DNA of 64,000 nucleotides from Alentia gelatinosa (taxonomy: Eukaryota; Annelida; Polychaeta; Phyllodocida; Polynoidae): positions 4,015,122 to 4,079,121 of the forward strand of contig OX465580.1 of NCBI GenBank assembly GCA_950022655.1, given 5' to 3'. The notes beneath the pieces are model-generated. The model saw only the letters and a program-made list of their open reading frames with translations. It made no database searches and was not told the origin of the DNA. The first letter of the stretch is position 1. Every line of letters starts with the position of its first letter. The position numbers were made by a program, and so were the translations under genes. Positions 34,240 to 45,078 of the stretch are shown here, piece after piece.

Positions 34240-34790
34240 GGATCTCGTTCTCAACAGGCGTTCGCCGAGTCAACCTGGAAGTAGGTGGCGCTTCGAACCC
34301 CCTCCGCGGCCATCTTGGCAAGCAACCTATGCAGTGCTAGGCCTACGGAGAACTCAAACATTCATTTCTGCTATTATTAAATATGTGGGGTTGTGTTATG
34401 TAACGTTCAAATCAATCTTTTGACAAAACCAGACCACCCTGGCAGTTTCAAATCAAATCATTACGTGATGGCCTCAGTTTAGCTTCCGAACGCGATGTCA
34501 ACAAATCGTCGAAACAACGATTTTCTTTGAGTTGTCACGTTTAAATCATGTCAGAATGATGTAAATAACCTTATTTCGACTAATGCATGTGTAAATTAGA
34601 CATTAAAAAGTAGATTATTAGAGTTTTCCGCTATTCTACACTCTGACAGCGCTTTGTATTCACCAGCAAGATGGCGGAAATCTCCGTTGTTAAGGGAATC
34701 GGGAGGGTATTTCAAACCGGAAGTTGCCAGATGACTCGGCGAATGCGAGTACTCATACTCAATGTAACTATATCCAGGCTAAGATTAAAT
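34240..34790. promoter_or_regulatory. Divergent YY1/ETS-like start module in inverted repeats
   Basis: On the minus strand CCAAGATGGCCGCGG (about 34303-34317) opens MAAEGVRSATYFQ before a CAG|GTTGAC. On the + strand CAGCAAGATGGCGGAAATC (34666) opens MAEISVVKGIGR, then a 56-codon frame. CGGAAGT lies near 34719. The arms share CGCCGAGTCA/TGACTCGGCG, so the two starts belong to one foldback structure about 550 bp long. It may be a real divergent promoter or a transposon copy of one. Confidence 0.35.
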
Positions 34791-35149
34791 CAGAAACATA
34801 TTGGTGTTTGGTCTGTGTCCCCCAATAGGCTTCTCGTTTAAAGAACTTCAGAATATATTCACTCGGCTATCGCCTCGTTCATATCCCTGACCGCTCCAAA
34901 CTCGATGGCGTACGACGACACAAACCAAACACTCCTTAGTTTCCGGGCAGGGTGCACGGGCAGTGTGGTGACGGAATGAGGTCAAGGTCGCCGGAATGGG
35001 GTCAAGGTCATGCGTGCCTGTTCTGGTGGGACAGATTACTCCCTGTTTATGGGTGGAGGGCCTCGGCGTTATAACGGGTTGACGTGTGTGGGTCATAGTG
35101 GCCACACCTAGTGGACAGGGAGACGGGGACAATTAAAGGCATACCTGAC
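34791..35149. other. GC-rich stretch, coding-like but unassigned
   Basis: Around 34950-35090 frames are open on both strands. TCAAGGTCA nuclear-receptor-type half-sites occur at about 35002. No splice junction pair convinces. Confidence 0.3.
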
Positions 35150-35996
35150 AATCTGCTAACACCAGAGTTAGGCCACTCAAAAAAATACTTGTTTCTCATC
35201 ACCGCGCGCATCTGCAAAAAGATTAAAGAAGATTTTTTTTTTGTTTTTTTTTTTGGGGGGGTTAAAATAAGATGAACTTCGATAGAAATCATGAAAAGTA
35301 TGTGTATTTGGTATCAAATTAAAGCTCCTCATGCCAGGGATGCTTTCAATGTATAAGCAGTATAAATCTGAAAACTCCGCGTATGCAGACACCCTGCATA
35401 AGCTGCCATTTTGGCCTGGAACGGAGGGTGACCGCTTACGCAGGGTTTTAATGTAATGTCTAAAGCCCATATTCGATCCAGCAAAAAAAAAAAAAGCAAA
35501 AAAAAAAAAGCGCCCCCCCCCGTCATATTTTTTCATGGCTTGGTGATGAGAAACAAGTTTGTTTTTTTGAGTGGCCTTAGCTCAGTGTTAAAGAGCACTG
35601 GACTCGAAATGCCAAGGTTGTCAGACTTCGCGGGTTCTAGTCCCACTGTAGCCACTTTTCTCCTTCACCCCCAGCAGTGGTAGACTTGATGCTATATCAA
35701 AGGCCAATCCTTCTCATACCATGTCTATGTGGTGTGGTGTACAGTCACCTTTCTCCTTCATCCCCAGCAGTGGTAGATTTACTGCTATATCAAAGGCCAA
35801 TCCTTCTCATACCATGTCTATGTGGTATGGGAAGTAAAAGAACTCTCACCTCGGTAAATTTGTAGGGGTGAGCTTTCTACCTGAATTCATCACATAGATT
35901 CAATCACCACCCTCGTGGTGTAAAAGAACCTTGAGAAAGTCCGGTAAGGACCTATAATGGTTGACTGGACGTTAAATCAAACCAAACAAACAACCA
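35150..35996 (+). mobile_element. tRNA-headed SINE split by a MITE
   Basis: The head (…ACCAGAGTTA at 35161) is interrupted at the A box by the 406-bp MITE and resumes TTAGCTCAGTGTTAAAGAGC, with B box GGGTTCTAGTCCC. Then come two 93-bp units (CCCCAGCAGTGGTAGA), a body (GTAGGGGTGAG, CCACCCTCGTGGTG) and the tail CTGGACGTTAAATCAAACCA plus CAAACAAC. It is a near-complete member of the family, with the lowest unit count seen. Confidence 0.85.
35171..35576. mobile_element. PIF/Harbinger-like MITE, 406 bp, copy 2
   Basis: Ends GGCCACTCAAAAAAA and TTTTTTTGAGTGGCC, with TTA duplicated on both sides (35168-35170 and 35577-35579). Same length and internal palindrome as 11041-11446. The target is the TTA of a SINE A box. 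Confidence 0.9.
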
Positions 35997-36026
35997 AAAA
36001 TCTGACTACAGAGGAAGCTGAAACAG

Positions 36027-38851
36027 AGCTGTATACACCTAACGTAGCGGTAGGTCGGCTATAGACCCGTATACACCTTACGTAGAATGATGTTGTTATA
36101 TCTACCTCATATAAGTCAGAGGGACCAAGCGGTAGGTCGGCTATAGACCCGTATACACCTAACGTAGAATGATGTTGTTGTATCTACCTCATATAAGTCA
36201 GAGGGACCAAGCGGTAGGTCGGCTATAGACCTGTATACACCTAACGTAGAATGATGTTGTTATATCTACCTCATATAAGTCAGAGGGACCAAGCGGTAGG
36301 TCGGCTATAGACCTGTATACACCTAACGTAGAATGATGTTGTTATATCTACCTCATATAAGTCAGAGGGACCAAGCGGTAGGTCGGCTATAGACCTGTAT
36401 ACACCTAACGTAGAATGATGTTGTTATATCTACCTCATATAAGTCAGAGGGACCAAGCGGTAGGTCGGCTATAGACCTGTATACACCTAACATAGAATGA
36501 TATTGTTATATCTACCTCATATAAGTCAGAGGGACCAAGCGGTAGGTCGGCTATAGACCTGTATACACCTAACGCAGAATGATATTGTTATATCTACCTC
36601 ATATAAGTCAGTGGGACCAAGCGGTAGGTCGGCTATAGACCTGTATACACCTAACGTAGAATGATGTTGTTATATCTACCTCATATAAGTCAGTGGGACC
36701 AAGCGGTAGGTCGGCTATAGACCTGTATACACCTAACGCAGAATGATATTGTTATATCTACCTCATATAAGTCAGTGGGACCAAGCGGTAGGTCGGCTAT
36801 AGACCTGTATACACCTAACGTAGAATGATGTTGTTATATCTACCTCATACAAGTCAGAGGGACCAAGCGGTAGGTCGGCTATAGACCTGTATACACCTAA
36901 CGTAGAATGATGTTGTTATATCTACCTCATATAAGTCAGAGGGACCAAGCGGTAGGTCGGCTATAGAGCTGTATACACCTAACGCAGAATGATATTGTTA
37001 TATCTACCTCATATAAGTCAGAGCGACCAAGCGGTAGGTCGGCTATAGACCTGTATACACCTAACGTAGAATGATGTCGTTATATCTACCTCATATAAGT
37101 CAGTGGGACCAAGCGGTAGGTCGGCTATAGACCTGTATACACCTAACGTAGAATGATGTTGTTATATCTACCTCATATAAGTCAGAGGGACCAAGCGGTA
37201 GGTCGGCTATAGACCTGTATACACCTAACGCAGAATGATATTGTTATATCTACCTCATATAAGTCAGTGGGACCAAGCGGTAGGTCGGCTATAGACCTGT
37301 ATACACCTAACATAGAATGATATTGTTATATCTCCCTCTTATAAGTCAGAGCGACCAAGCGGTAGGTCGGCTATAGACCTGTATACACCTAACGTAGAAT
37401 GATATTGTTATATCTACCTCATATAAGTCAGAGGGACCAAGCGGTAGGTCGGCTATAGACCTGTATACACCTAACATAGAATGATATTGTTATATCTACC
37501 TCATATAAGTCAGAGGGACCAAGCGGTAGGTCGGCTATAGACCTGTATACACCTAACGCAGAATGATATTGTTATATCTACCTCATATAAGTCAGTGGGA
37601 CCAAGCGGTAGGTCGGCTATAGACCTGTATACACCTAACGTAGAATGATGTTGTTATATCTACCTCATATAAGTCAGTGGGACCAAGCGGTAGGTCGGCT
37701 ATAGACCTGTATACACCTAACGCAGAATGATATTGTTATATCTACCTCATATAAGTCAGTGGGACCAAGCGGTAGGTCGGCTATAGACCTGTATACACCT
37801 AACGTAGAATGATGTTGTTATATCTACCTCATATAAGTCAGTGGGACCAAGCGGTAGGTCGGCTATAGACCTGTATACACCTAACGTAGAATGATGTTGT
37901 TATATCTACCTCATATAAGTCAGTGGGACCAAGCGGTAGGTCGGCTATAGACCTGTATACACCTAACGCAGAATGATATTGTTATATCTACCTCATATAA
38001 GTCAGTGGGACCAAGCGGTAGGTCGGCTATAGACCTGTATACACCTAACGTAGAATGATATTGTTATATCTCCCTCATACAAGTCAGAGGGACCAAGCGG
38101 TAGGTCGGCTATAGAGCTGTATACACCTAACGCAGAATGATATTGTTGTATCTACCTCTAATAAGTCAGAGGGACCAAGCGGTAGGTCGGCTATAGAGCT
38201 GTATACACCTAACGTAGAATGATATTGTTATATCTACCTCTTATAAGTCAGAGGGACCAAGCGGTAGGTCGGCTATAGACCTGTATACACCTAACGTAGA
38301 ATGATATTGTTATATCTACCTCTTATAAGTCAGAGGGACCAAGCGGTAGGTCGGCTATAGAGCTGTATACACCTAACGTAGAATGATATTGTTATATCTA
38401 CCTCATATAAGTCAGTGGGACCAAGCGGTAGTTTGGCTATAGACCTGTATACACCTAACGTAGAATGATATTGTTGTATCTACCTCTTATAAGTCAGAGG
38501 GACCAAGCGGTAGGTCGGCTATAGACCTGTATACACCTAACGTAGAATGATATTGTTATATCTACCTCTTATAAGTCAGAGGGACCAAGCGGTAGGTCGG
38601 CTATAGAGCTGTATACACCTAACGTAGAATGATATTGTTATATCTACCTCATATAAGTCAGTGGGACCAAGCGGTAGTTTGGCTATAGACCTGTATACAC
38701 CTAACGTAGAATGATATTGTTGTATCTACCTCTTATAAGTCAGAGGGACCAAGCAGTAGGTCGGCTATAGACCTGTATACACCTAACGTAGAATGATATT
38801 GTTATATCTACCTCATATAAGTCAGAGCGACCAAGCGGTAGGTCGGCTAAG
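36027..38851 (+). repeat. 82-bp satellite, about 34 copies
   Basis: The unit includes GGGACCAAGCGGTAGGTCGG, CTATAGACCTGTATACACCT and ATATCTACCTCATATAAGTC. Copies differ at linked sites (CGTAGAATGATG, CGCAGAATGATA or CATAGAATGATA; GAGGG or GTGGG). The rare GGTAGTTTGGC variant recurs exactly 246 bp (three units) apart near 38431 and 38677, showing a higher-order repeat. Confidence 0.97.
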
Positions 38852-39059
38852 CCGGGCATGGGTAAAAAACAAATGTATTGTTATTTATGACCCTGATAAA
38901 AACTATCCAAAAACATAGCAGCTCTCCTGTGAGTGCTGCGCGTGGGGTTTTACTATGTATCAGAGCAGGGCAGGGGCTCAGTGTAGCACCTGACATATGC
39001 TGTGGGTACTAAGTGTAGACCTGTCTGTATCATAGACGGTTGGAGAGGTCAGGAGACCT

Positions 39060-39290
39060 GGGGCCTGTTTAATAATCTAGGCTCGTACAATGAAGACCCT
39101 TTTCTGTACGCCAAGGAGACCCAGAGACGATTTGGGTCAACTTTATTCAACACTTATGGACGACCTTATGGACGGCTAAGACTGTCTTGATAAACAAATT
39201 TGGAAAATATTAAACGATAACCCTTGTACGGGGTACAGACGGCTAAGACTGACATAATGAACAATCTAAGATGATATTAAACGATAACCC
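39060..39290. mobile_element. GGGGCCTGTTTAAT TIR element, 3' end altered
   Basis: It starts GGGGCCTGTTTAATAATCTA, with GACGACCTTATGGACGGC inside. At the right a piece of its own interior (ACGATAACCCTTGT) is repeated instead of the terminus, and a minus-strand SINE tail follows at 39291-39340. Confidence 0.65.
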
Positions 39291-39367
39291 TTGTTTGTTT
39301 GTTTGGGTAGTTTAACGTCCAATTTGTTCAATTAGACTGGCCTTAGTCCCTGTGTCTTACGTCTTAC

Positions 39368-39740
39368 CCCTACCACTAGACTTGCTCAAGTCTTTGATTA
39401 TGAACATAAATTCAATGAATACAATAAATTACAATGTGTAAGGTTCCTCTGACTGGCTCAGGAATCCAAGCCAGGCCAAGGGGAGAGTAGGTGGAGGGGT
39501 AAGGAGGGCGTGCGGTGGCGGTAGGCAGCAGTAGGAGTAGGACACAGGGACGGAGTGTCAGCCAGGCCAAGGGGAGAGTAGGTGGAGGGGTAAGGAGGGC
39601 GTGCGGTGGCGGTAGGCAGCAGTAGGAGTAGGACACAGGGACGGAGTGTCAGCCAGGCCAAGGGGAGAGTAGGTGGAGGGGTAAGGAGGGCGTGCGGTGG
39701 CGGTAGGCAGCAGTAGGAGTAGGACACAGGGACGGAGGCT
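39368..39740 (+). mobile_element. AGACTTG-family element with 91-bp internal array
   Basis: It begins AGACTTGCTCAAGTCTTTGA. The G-rich body (GGCCAAGGGGAGAGTAGGTG, GAGGGGTAAGGAGGGCGTGC, GGTAGGACACAGGGACGGAG) repeats three times at 39474, 39565 and 39656. The copies are near identical. An inverted AGACTTG end lies at 39840-39903. Confidence 0.8.
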
Positions 39741-40017
39741 AGTCTACCCTACCACCACTGCCTCCCTTACCCCCCCCCCCCCCCCCCCCAGCCTACCCTC
39801 CACCTCGCAGACTAGAGGAAGCTAACATGGTATAATGCATTTCATATTGATTTAGTCCAATAATTCACTGAAAGCTCATAATCAAAGACTTGAGCAAGTC
39901 TAGTCATGGATACTGCTCCTAGTATAGAACGACCTGACCATGCTGTACGTGCAACAGAACGAGATGCGTTTGACGACGACGTTTTACGCAACGAGGGCAC
40001 TGGCCGAGTTCTGTTAA

Positions 40018-40553
40018 CCCTTTTACAGCAGCATGATGCCTCCAGGCATTCCCCTGGCTATGGCAGGAAGATGCCTCCAGGCATTCCCCTGGCCATGGCA
40101 GGAAGATGCCTCCAGGCATTCCCCTGGCTATGGCAGGAAGATGCCTCCAGGCATTCCCCTGGCCATGGCAGGAAGATGCCTCCAGGCATTCCCCTGGCTA
40201 TGGCAGGAAGATGCCTCCAGGCATTCCCCTGGCCATGGCAGGAAGATGCCTCCAGGCATTCCCCTGGCTACGGCATCTTTGAGGCATCAGTGACACTTGT
40301 ATACAAATTTCAATAGATAAAAAGATAATTGTTTGATTTAAAAGAAATTTTAACAATGTATACAGCCATATTGACCTTTGATTTGGTGTAATAAAATATG
40401 TTCAGTCACCAAGGTAAATTAATGAAAACACATGACACATCACATGACATTGCTATTTCCTAAAAAAAGGTGCCTGCCGTAGCAGGGTCGTTTGGGCAGG
40501 CAATGCCTGCTGTGTAATGGTGAACAGGGAAACTGGGTGCTGCAGGGAAAGGG
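40018..40553. mobile_element. piggyBac-like MITE with 35-bp internal minisatellite
   Basis: TTAA (40014-40017 and 40554-40557) flanks CCCTTTTACAGCAGCATGAT at the left and GGGTGCTGCAGGGAAAGGG at the right. Just inside the left end, GATGCCTCCAGGCATTCCCC with TGGCTATGGCAGGAA repeats seven times at 35-bp spacing. The 136-codon open frame here (39906-40316) is produced by the array and shows no protein signature. Confidence 0.8.
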
Positions 40554-40643
40554 TTAATAATGTCAAATCGCCACATGCGTATAGGAAGAGACATCCATGA
40601 GAAAGTTATAAAGTTCATGGTGAGTGCAGGAAGGGTTAAACGG

Positions 40644-40820
40644 ACCATGGTATGCACGTAACACTGTGTACGTAACACTGTGCACGTAACACTGTGTACG
40701 TACAACCCGGTCCGTACCCGTGTCGACCTGCAGCCACCGCGTCTCACCAGAGGTCGCCTCAGCCAGAGGTCAAAAGGTCACGTGTACAGTCACGTGTACA
40801 GTCACGTGTACAGTCACGTG
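40644..40820 (+). promoter_or_regulatory. Short tandem blocks with four CACGTG E-boxes
   Basis: GTAACACTGTGYACGT repeats at 16-bp spacing (40650-40698). Then AGGTCAAAAGGTCA (40767-40780), a direct repeat with two-base spacing, overlaps the first of four CACGTG sites at 40779, 40791, 40803 and 40815. Regulatory function is inference; the sites may only reflect a 12-bp tandem repeat. Confidence 0.4.
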
Positions 40821-40865
40821 TCTCAGCTAAACGTCTGTGAAGGCCACAGCAGGCATGAACATTAT

Positions 40866-41005
40866 TATCTTACCCCTGGTATTTTTGTCCCATAGGCTTA
40901 ATATTGGGAACTCGTTCTCCATGCCTCTACGAGTATTGCAGTCCGTTCTCCATGGTCTATATCCTGTGTGTCATCCATTATTTTATTGTTTACAGGGGTG
41001 AGATA
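40866..41005. mobile_element. TATCTCACCCC MITE, copy 2
   Basis: TATCTTACCCCTGGTATTTT ... TACAGGGGTGAGATA, with GGGAACTCGTTCTCCATGCC inside; inverted relative to 42600-42738. The next 140 bp (CATGAAACATCACGAAATTT ... CAACAAATGACATG) is a palindromic repeat also found at 48640-48772. Confidence 0.8.
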
Positions 41006-41164
41006 AATACTATCATGAAACATCACGAAATTTCATATGATTGTTTATATGGCATGAGTTGTCTTCGCGGAATGATTTCATGAAGTGGAGCTGAGTGATA
41101 TCTGTAGCAGAATTCAACAAATGACATGTTAACAATTATGGACACAAACTTCCCCTGACTGACC

Positions 41165-41975
41165 CAGGCTAGTCTACAGGGGTAGGACAGTCTACAGGGG
41201 GAGGTGTAGGACACAGAGACTTGAGACCAGTCTACAGGGGGAGGGGGAGGACACAGGGACTGAGACCAGTCTACAGGGGGAGGGGTAGGACACAGAGACT
41301 GAGACCAGTCTACAGGGGGAGGATACAGGGACTGAGACCAGTCTACAGGGGGAGGACACAGGGACTGAGACCAGTCTACAGGGGAGGGGTAGGACACAGG
41401 GACTGAGGTCAGTCTACAGGGGAGGGGTAGGACACAGGGACTGAGACCAGTCTACAGGGGGAGGGGGAGGACACAGGGACTGAGGCCAGTCTACAGGGGG
41501 AGGGGTAGGACACAGGGACTGAGACCAGTCTACAGGGGGAGGGGTAGGACACAGGGACTGAGACCAGTCTACAGGGGGAGGGGTAGGACACAGGGACTGA
41601 GACCAGTCTACAGGGGGAGGTATAGGACACAGGGACTGAGGCCAGTCTACAGGGGGAGGGGTAGGACACAGGGACTGAGACCAGTCTACAGGGGGAGGAC
41701 ACAGAGACTGAGACCAGTCTACAGGGGGAGGGGTAGGACACAGGGACTGAGACCAGTCTACAGGGGAGGGGTAGGACACAGGGACTGAGGCCAGTCTACA
41801 GGGGAGGGGTAGGACACAGGGACTGAGACCAGTCTACAGGGGGAGGGGTAGGACACAGGGACTGAGACCAGTCTACAGGGGGAGGGGTAGGACACAGGGA
41901 CTGAGACCAGTCTACAGGGGGAGGGGAAAGACACAGGGACTGAGACCAGTCTACAGGGGGAGGGGTAGGACACAG
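41165..41975 (+). repeat. 39-bp G-rich minisatellite, about 21 copies
   Basis: The unit is GAGACCAGTCTACAGGGGGA plus GGGGTAGGACACAGGGACT. It follows an AGACTTG-family interior (ACTTCCCCTGACTGACCCAG). Being free of stops in several frames, it creates long spurious open frames on both strands. Confidence 0.95.
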
Positions 41976-42545
41976 AGACTGAGTGGGGAGGGGTAGGACA
42001 CAGAGACTGAGTGGTAGGACACAGAGACTGAGTGGGCAGGGGTAGGACACAGAGACTGAGTGGGGAGGGGTAGGACACAGAGACTGAGTGGTAGGACACA
42101 GAGACTGAGTGGGCAGGGGTAGGACACAGAGACTGAGTGGGGAGGGGTAGGACACAGAGACTGAGGGGGTAGAGGTAGGACACAGAGACTGAGTGGGGAG
42201 GGGTAGGACACAGAGACTGAGGGGGTAGGGGTAGGACACAGAGACTGAGTGGGGAGGGGTAGGACACAGAGACTGAGTGGTAGGACACAGAGACTGAGGG
42301 GGGAGGGGTAGGACACAGAGACTGAGTGGGGAGGGGTAGGACACAGAGACTGAGTGGTAGGACACAGAGACTGAGTGGGCAGGGGTAGGACACAGAGACT
42401 GAGTGGGGAGGGGTAGGACACAGAGACTGAGGGGGTAGAGGTAGGACACAGAGACTGAGGGGGTAGGGGTAGGACACAGAGACTGAGTGGGGAGGGGTAG
42501 GACACAGAGACTGAGGGGGTAGAGGTAGGACACAGAGACTGGAAT
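41975..42545 (+). repeat. 28/21-bp G-rich minisatellite, first block
   Basis: TAGGACACAGAGACTGAGTG plus GGGAGGGG repeats at 28 bp, mixed with 21-bp units lacking GGGAGGG. It grows directly out of the 39-bp array by loss of the CCAGTCTACA part. Confidence 0.95.
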
Positions 42546-42599
42546 ACAGGGGAATGTGGAGAATGACTTCTTTGACCAAAACGAGTTGCTTTCTGTTTT

Positions 42600-42738
42600 T
42601 ATCTCACCCCTGTACACACTAAAAGAATGGATGAAACACAGGATATAGACTATGGAGAACGGACAGCAATACTTGTAGGGGCATGGAGAACGAGTTCCCA
42701 ATGTTAAGCTTATGGACATTTATTCCAGGGGTGAGATA
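42600..42738. mobile_element. TATCTCACCCC MITE inside the G-rich array, copy 3
   Basis: TATCTCACCCCTGTACACAC ... CCAGGGGTGAGATA, 139 bp, with G-rich array units on both sides. About 55 bp of unrelated sequence (42545-42599) separates it from the left array block. Confidence 0.85.
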
Positions 42739-42739
42739 A

Positions 42740-43312
42740 AGAGACTGAGGGGGGAGGGGTAGGACACAGAGACTGAGTGGTAGGACACAGAGACTGAGGG
42801 GGTAGGGGTAGGACACAGAGACTGAGGGGGGAGGGGTAGGACACAGAGACTGAGTGGTAGGACACAGAGACTGAGGGGGGAGGGGTAGTACACAGAGACT
42901 GAGGGGGGAGGGGTAGGACACAGAGACTGAGGGAGTGGGGTAGGACACAGAGACTGAGGGGGGGGAGGGGTAGGACACAGAGACTGAGGGGGGAGGGGTA
43001 GGACACATAGACTGAGGGGGGAGGGGTAGGACACAGAGACTGAGGGAGTGGGGTAGGACACAGAGACTGAGGGGGGGAGGGGTAGGACACAGAGACTGAG
43101 GGAGTGGGGTAGGACACAGAGACTGAGGGGGGGAGGGGTAGGACACAGAGACTGAGGGAGTGGGGTAGGACACAGAGACTGAGGGGGGAGGGGTAGGACA
43201 CAGAGACTGAGGGAGTGGGGTAGGACACAGAGACTGAGGGGGGAGGGGTAGGACACAGAGACTGAGGGAGTGGGGTAGGATACAGAAACAGAGTGGGCAG
43301 GGGTAGGACGTA
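42740..43312 (+). repeat. 28-bp G-rich minisatellite, second block
   Basis: GAGACTGAGGGGGGAGGGGT plus AGGACACA, with alternating GGGGGGAGGGG and GGGAGTGGGG units. It continues the block left of the MITE, with its own unit variants. Confidence 0.95.
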
Positions 43313-44019
43313 ATCCCATGCTTAAAGCTCAGTCTGCTTTAGTTTGCATTCATAGATGCAGGAAGGTATTATGTATGTGTAAAGTGTGACCTTTCTGCAC
43401 TGACCAGCACACCACCCACCCTCACCACGTACGCGTTTATACGTGGCTTTCATCACCAGTGCGCGTGTACTGAACAGGGCTAGGTATTACCATGTCGAGT
43501 GAACTTTTAAATGCCACCATTCCTGTATGGTTTACTTTAGTGTGTTTATTCTATATAATATTTTAGAAACAATGTTAGGGTTTCTTTTCACATTGAAGTA
43601 AACCACCAGACCTACTAAGTGCTCATAGTTCACCAATAGTACCGTGTCACTAAGGCAGTTTACGGACAATCCGTTAAACTCACAAATACATGGTAGGGTT
43701 GAGGAGTGGTGCCTTGCAGGGAGAATGTGGCTGGAGAGTGATACAGACACAGTGCGGGGAGAGTGATGTGTCCGCTGAGAGATCGGCTTAATACTTAAGA
43801 TCCAGAGATGGGATCTCACCATGGAAATCTCCCAGTGTTTAAAAAGTAGTCTTAAAATCGGGACGAGGCAAAGTACTGCTACTTTTGCGATGGTACCTTG
43901 AATGACAGTTATTAGAACTGCCCCTAACCCCTGTAACCATAGTGCACTGATGGATATGACCTCATAGTGTCAACTACCGTATCCCTGGAGTCTCTACAGT
44001 GATATCTGTAGAGTCTCTG
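43313..44019. other. No firm feature; weak exon candidate
   Basis: A possible 51-bp exon at 43408-43458 follows CTTTCTGCACTGACCAG and reads TPPTLTTYAFIRGFHH in a phase that fits both 33173-33237 and 45079-45200. Its donor (GTGCGC) is poor and all three frames are open. The rest is unassigned. Confidence 0.25.
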
Positions 44020-44039
44020 GACTTGTAATAGCAAGGTTA

Positions 44040-44594
44040 TTGGACATTGTTGATTGGAGTCCCACTGCAGCCACTTCTCCTTCACCCCCAGCAGTGGTAG
44101 ATTTACTGTTATATCAAAGGCCAGTCCTTCTCATACCATGTCTATGTGGTGTGGTGTGCAGCCACCTTTCTCCTTCACCCCCAGCAGTGGTAGATTTACT
44201 GCTATATCAAAGGCCAGTCCTTCTCATACCATGTCTATGTGGTGTGGTGTGCAGCCACCTTTCTCCTTCACCCCCAGCAGTGGTAGTCTTACTGCTATAT
44301 CAAAGGCAAGTCTCATACCATGCCTTTAGTGGGGTGGTGTGAAGCCACCTTTCTCCTTCATCCCCAGCAGTGGTAGATTTACTGCTATATCAAAGACCAG
44401 TCCTTCTAATACCATGTCCATGTGGTGTGAAACGTAAAATAACTCACCTTGGGGAATGTGTAGGGGTGAGATTTCTACCTGAATTCATCTCATAGATTCG
44501 ATCACCACCCTTGTGGTGTTAAAGAACCTTGAGAAAGTCTTGTAAGTCCTGTAATGGTTAACAGGACGTTAAATCAAATCAACAAACCAACCAA
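44040..44594 (+). mobile_element. SINE with four 93-bp units
   Basis: A degenerate B box (GATTGGAGTCCCACTGCAGC) is followed by CCCCAGCAGTGGTAGATTTA at 93-bp spacing four times. Then come GTGTAGGGGTGAG and CCACCCTTGTGGTG, ending CAGGACGTTAAATCAAATCA. The 5' part of the head is lost. Confidence 0.85.
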
Positions 44595-45078
44595 TTCCAC
44601 ATGAAAAATATTAGCACATCTTTTTTTCTGAACCACAACTGACATGGCTGTAAATCAGTGGCAGTGCACCAGTCGACCAACCCCTGCCAGGAAAACTCCA
44701 CCTTTTTATTGTCTGACCCTAGATTGGCCACCAACCTCTTTCTACTTTGAGGTTGGCCGCTTTCAAGCAAGTCAGCTCGATGAAAATATCTCAAAGCAGT
44801 GTACATTTTTGTGACATGTTGAATATAAACTATGAATACTCACTACAAAGCATTATTAACTTAGCTAATTGATAACAAAGTCTAACTTCAAGGTCTCTTT
44901 ATCAGATTTATGCACAGAAAAGAAAATAATAATATGGATAAGGGGCTTCGAGAGTACTACAATCTCCAACCACGACAACCCTGTTGTGACAAGAGACTAC
45001 CACAACAAAAAACCTGCTGGGAGAATGATTCACTCTCCCAGCAGATATTCCGACTCTGGTAGTTAGAAGATCAGCTAG
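44595..45078. repeat. Dispersed repeat and likely intron sequence
   Basis: ATTCCACATGAAAAATATT and CTGACATGGCTGTAAATC resemble the repeat at 61080-61170. At 44990-45050 AACCTGCTGGGAGAATGATT and CTCTCCCAGCAGA form a short hairpin. Confidence 0.4.

Noticed and set aside
34905..35090. Possible exon around the TCAAGGTCA sites
   Set aside because: Open on both strands in more than one frame, without a matched acceptor-donor pair.
36027..38851. CRISPR-like array
   Set aside because: Direct 82-bp tandem units with no unique spacers, in eukaryotic DNA.
39906..40316. 136-codon + strand frame
   Set aside because: The first part has no recognisable motif and the rest is the 35-bp array cycling through frames.
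41023..43319. Open frames of up to 307 codons on the minus strand (SLCPTPP-type repeats)
   Set aside because: They are translations of stop-free 28/39-bp G-rich arrays, open in several frames at once.
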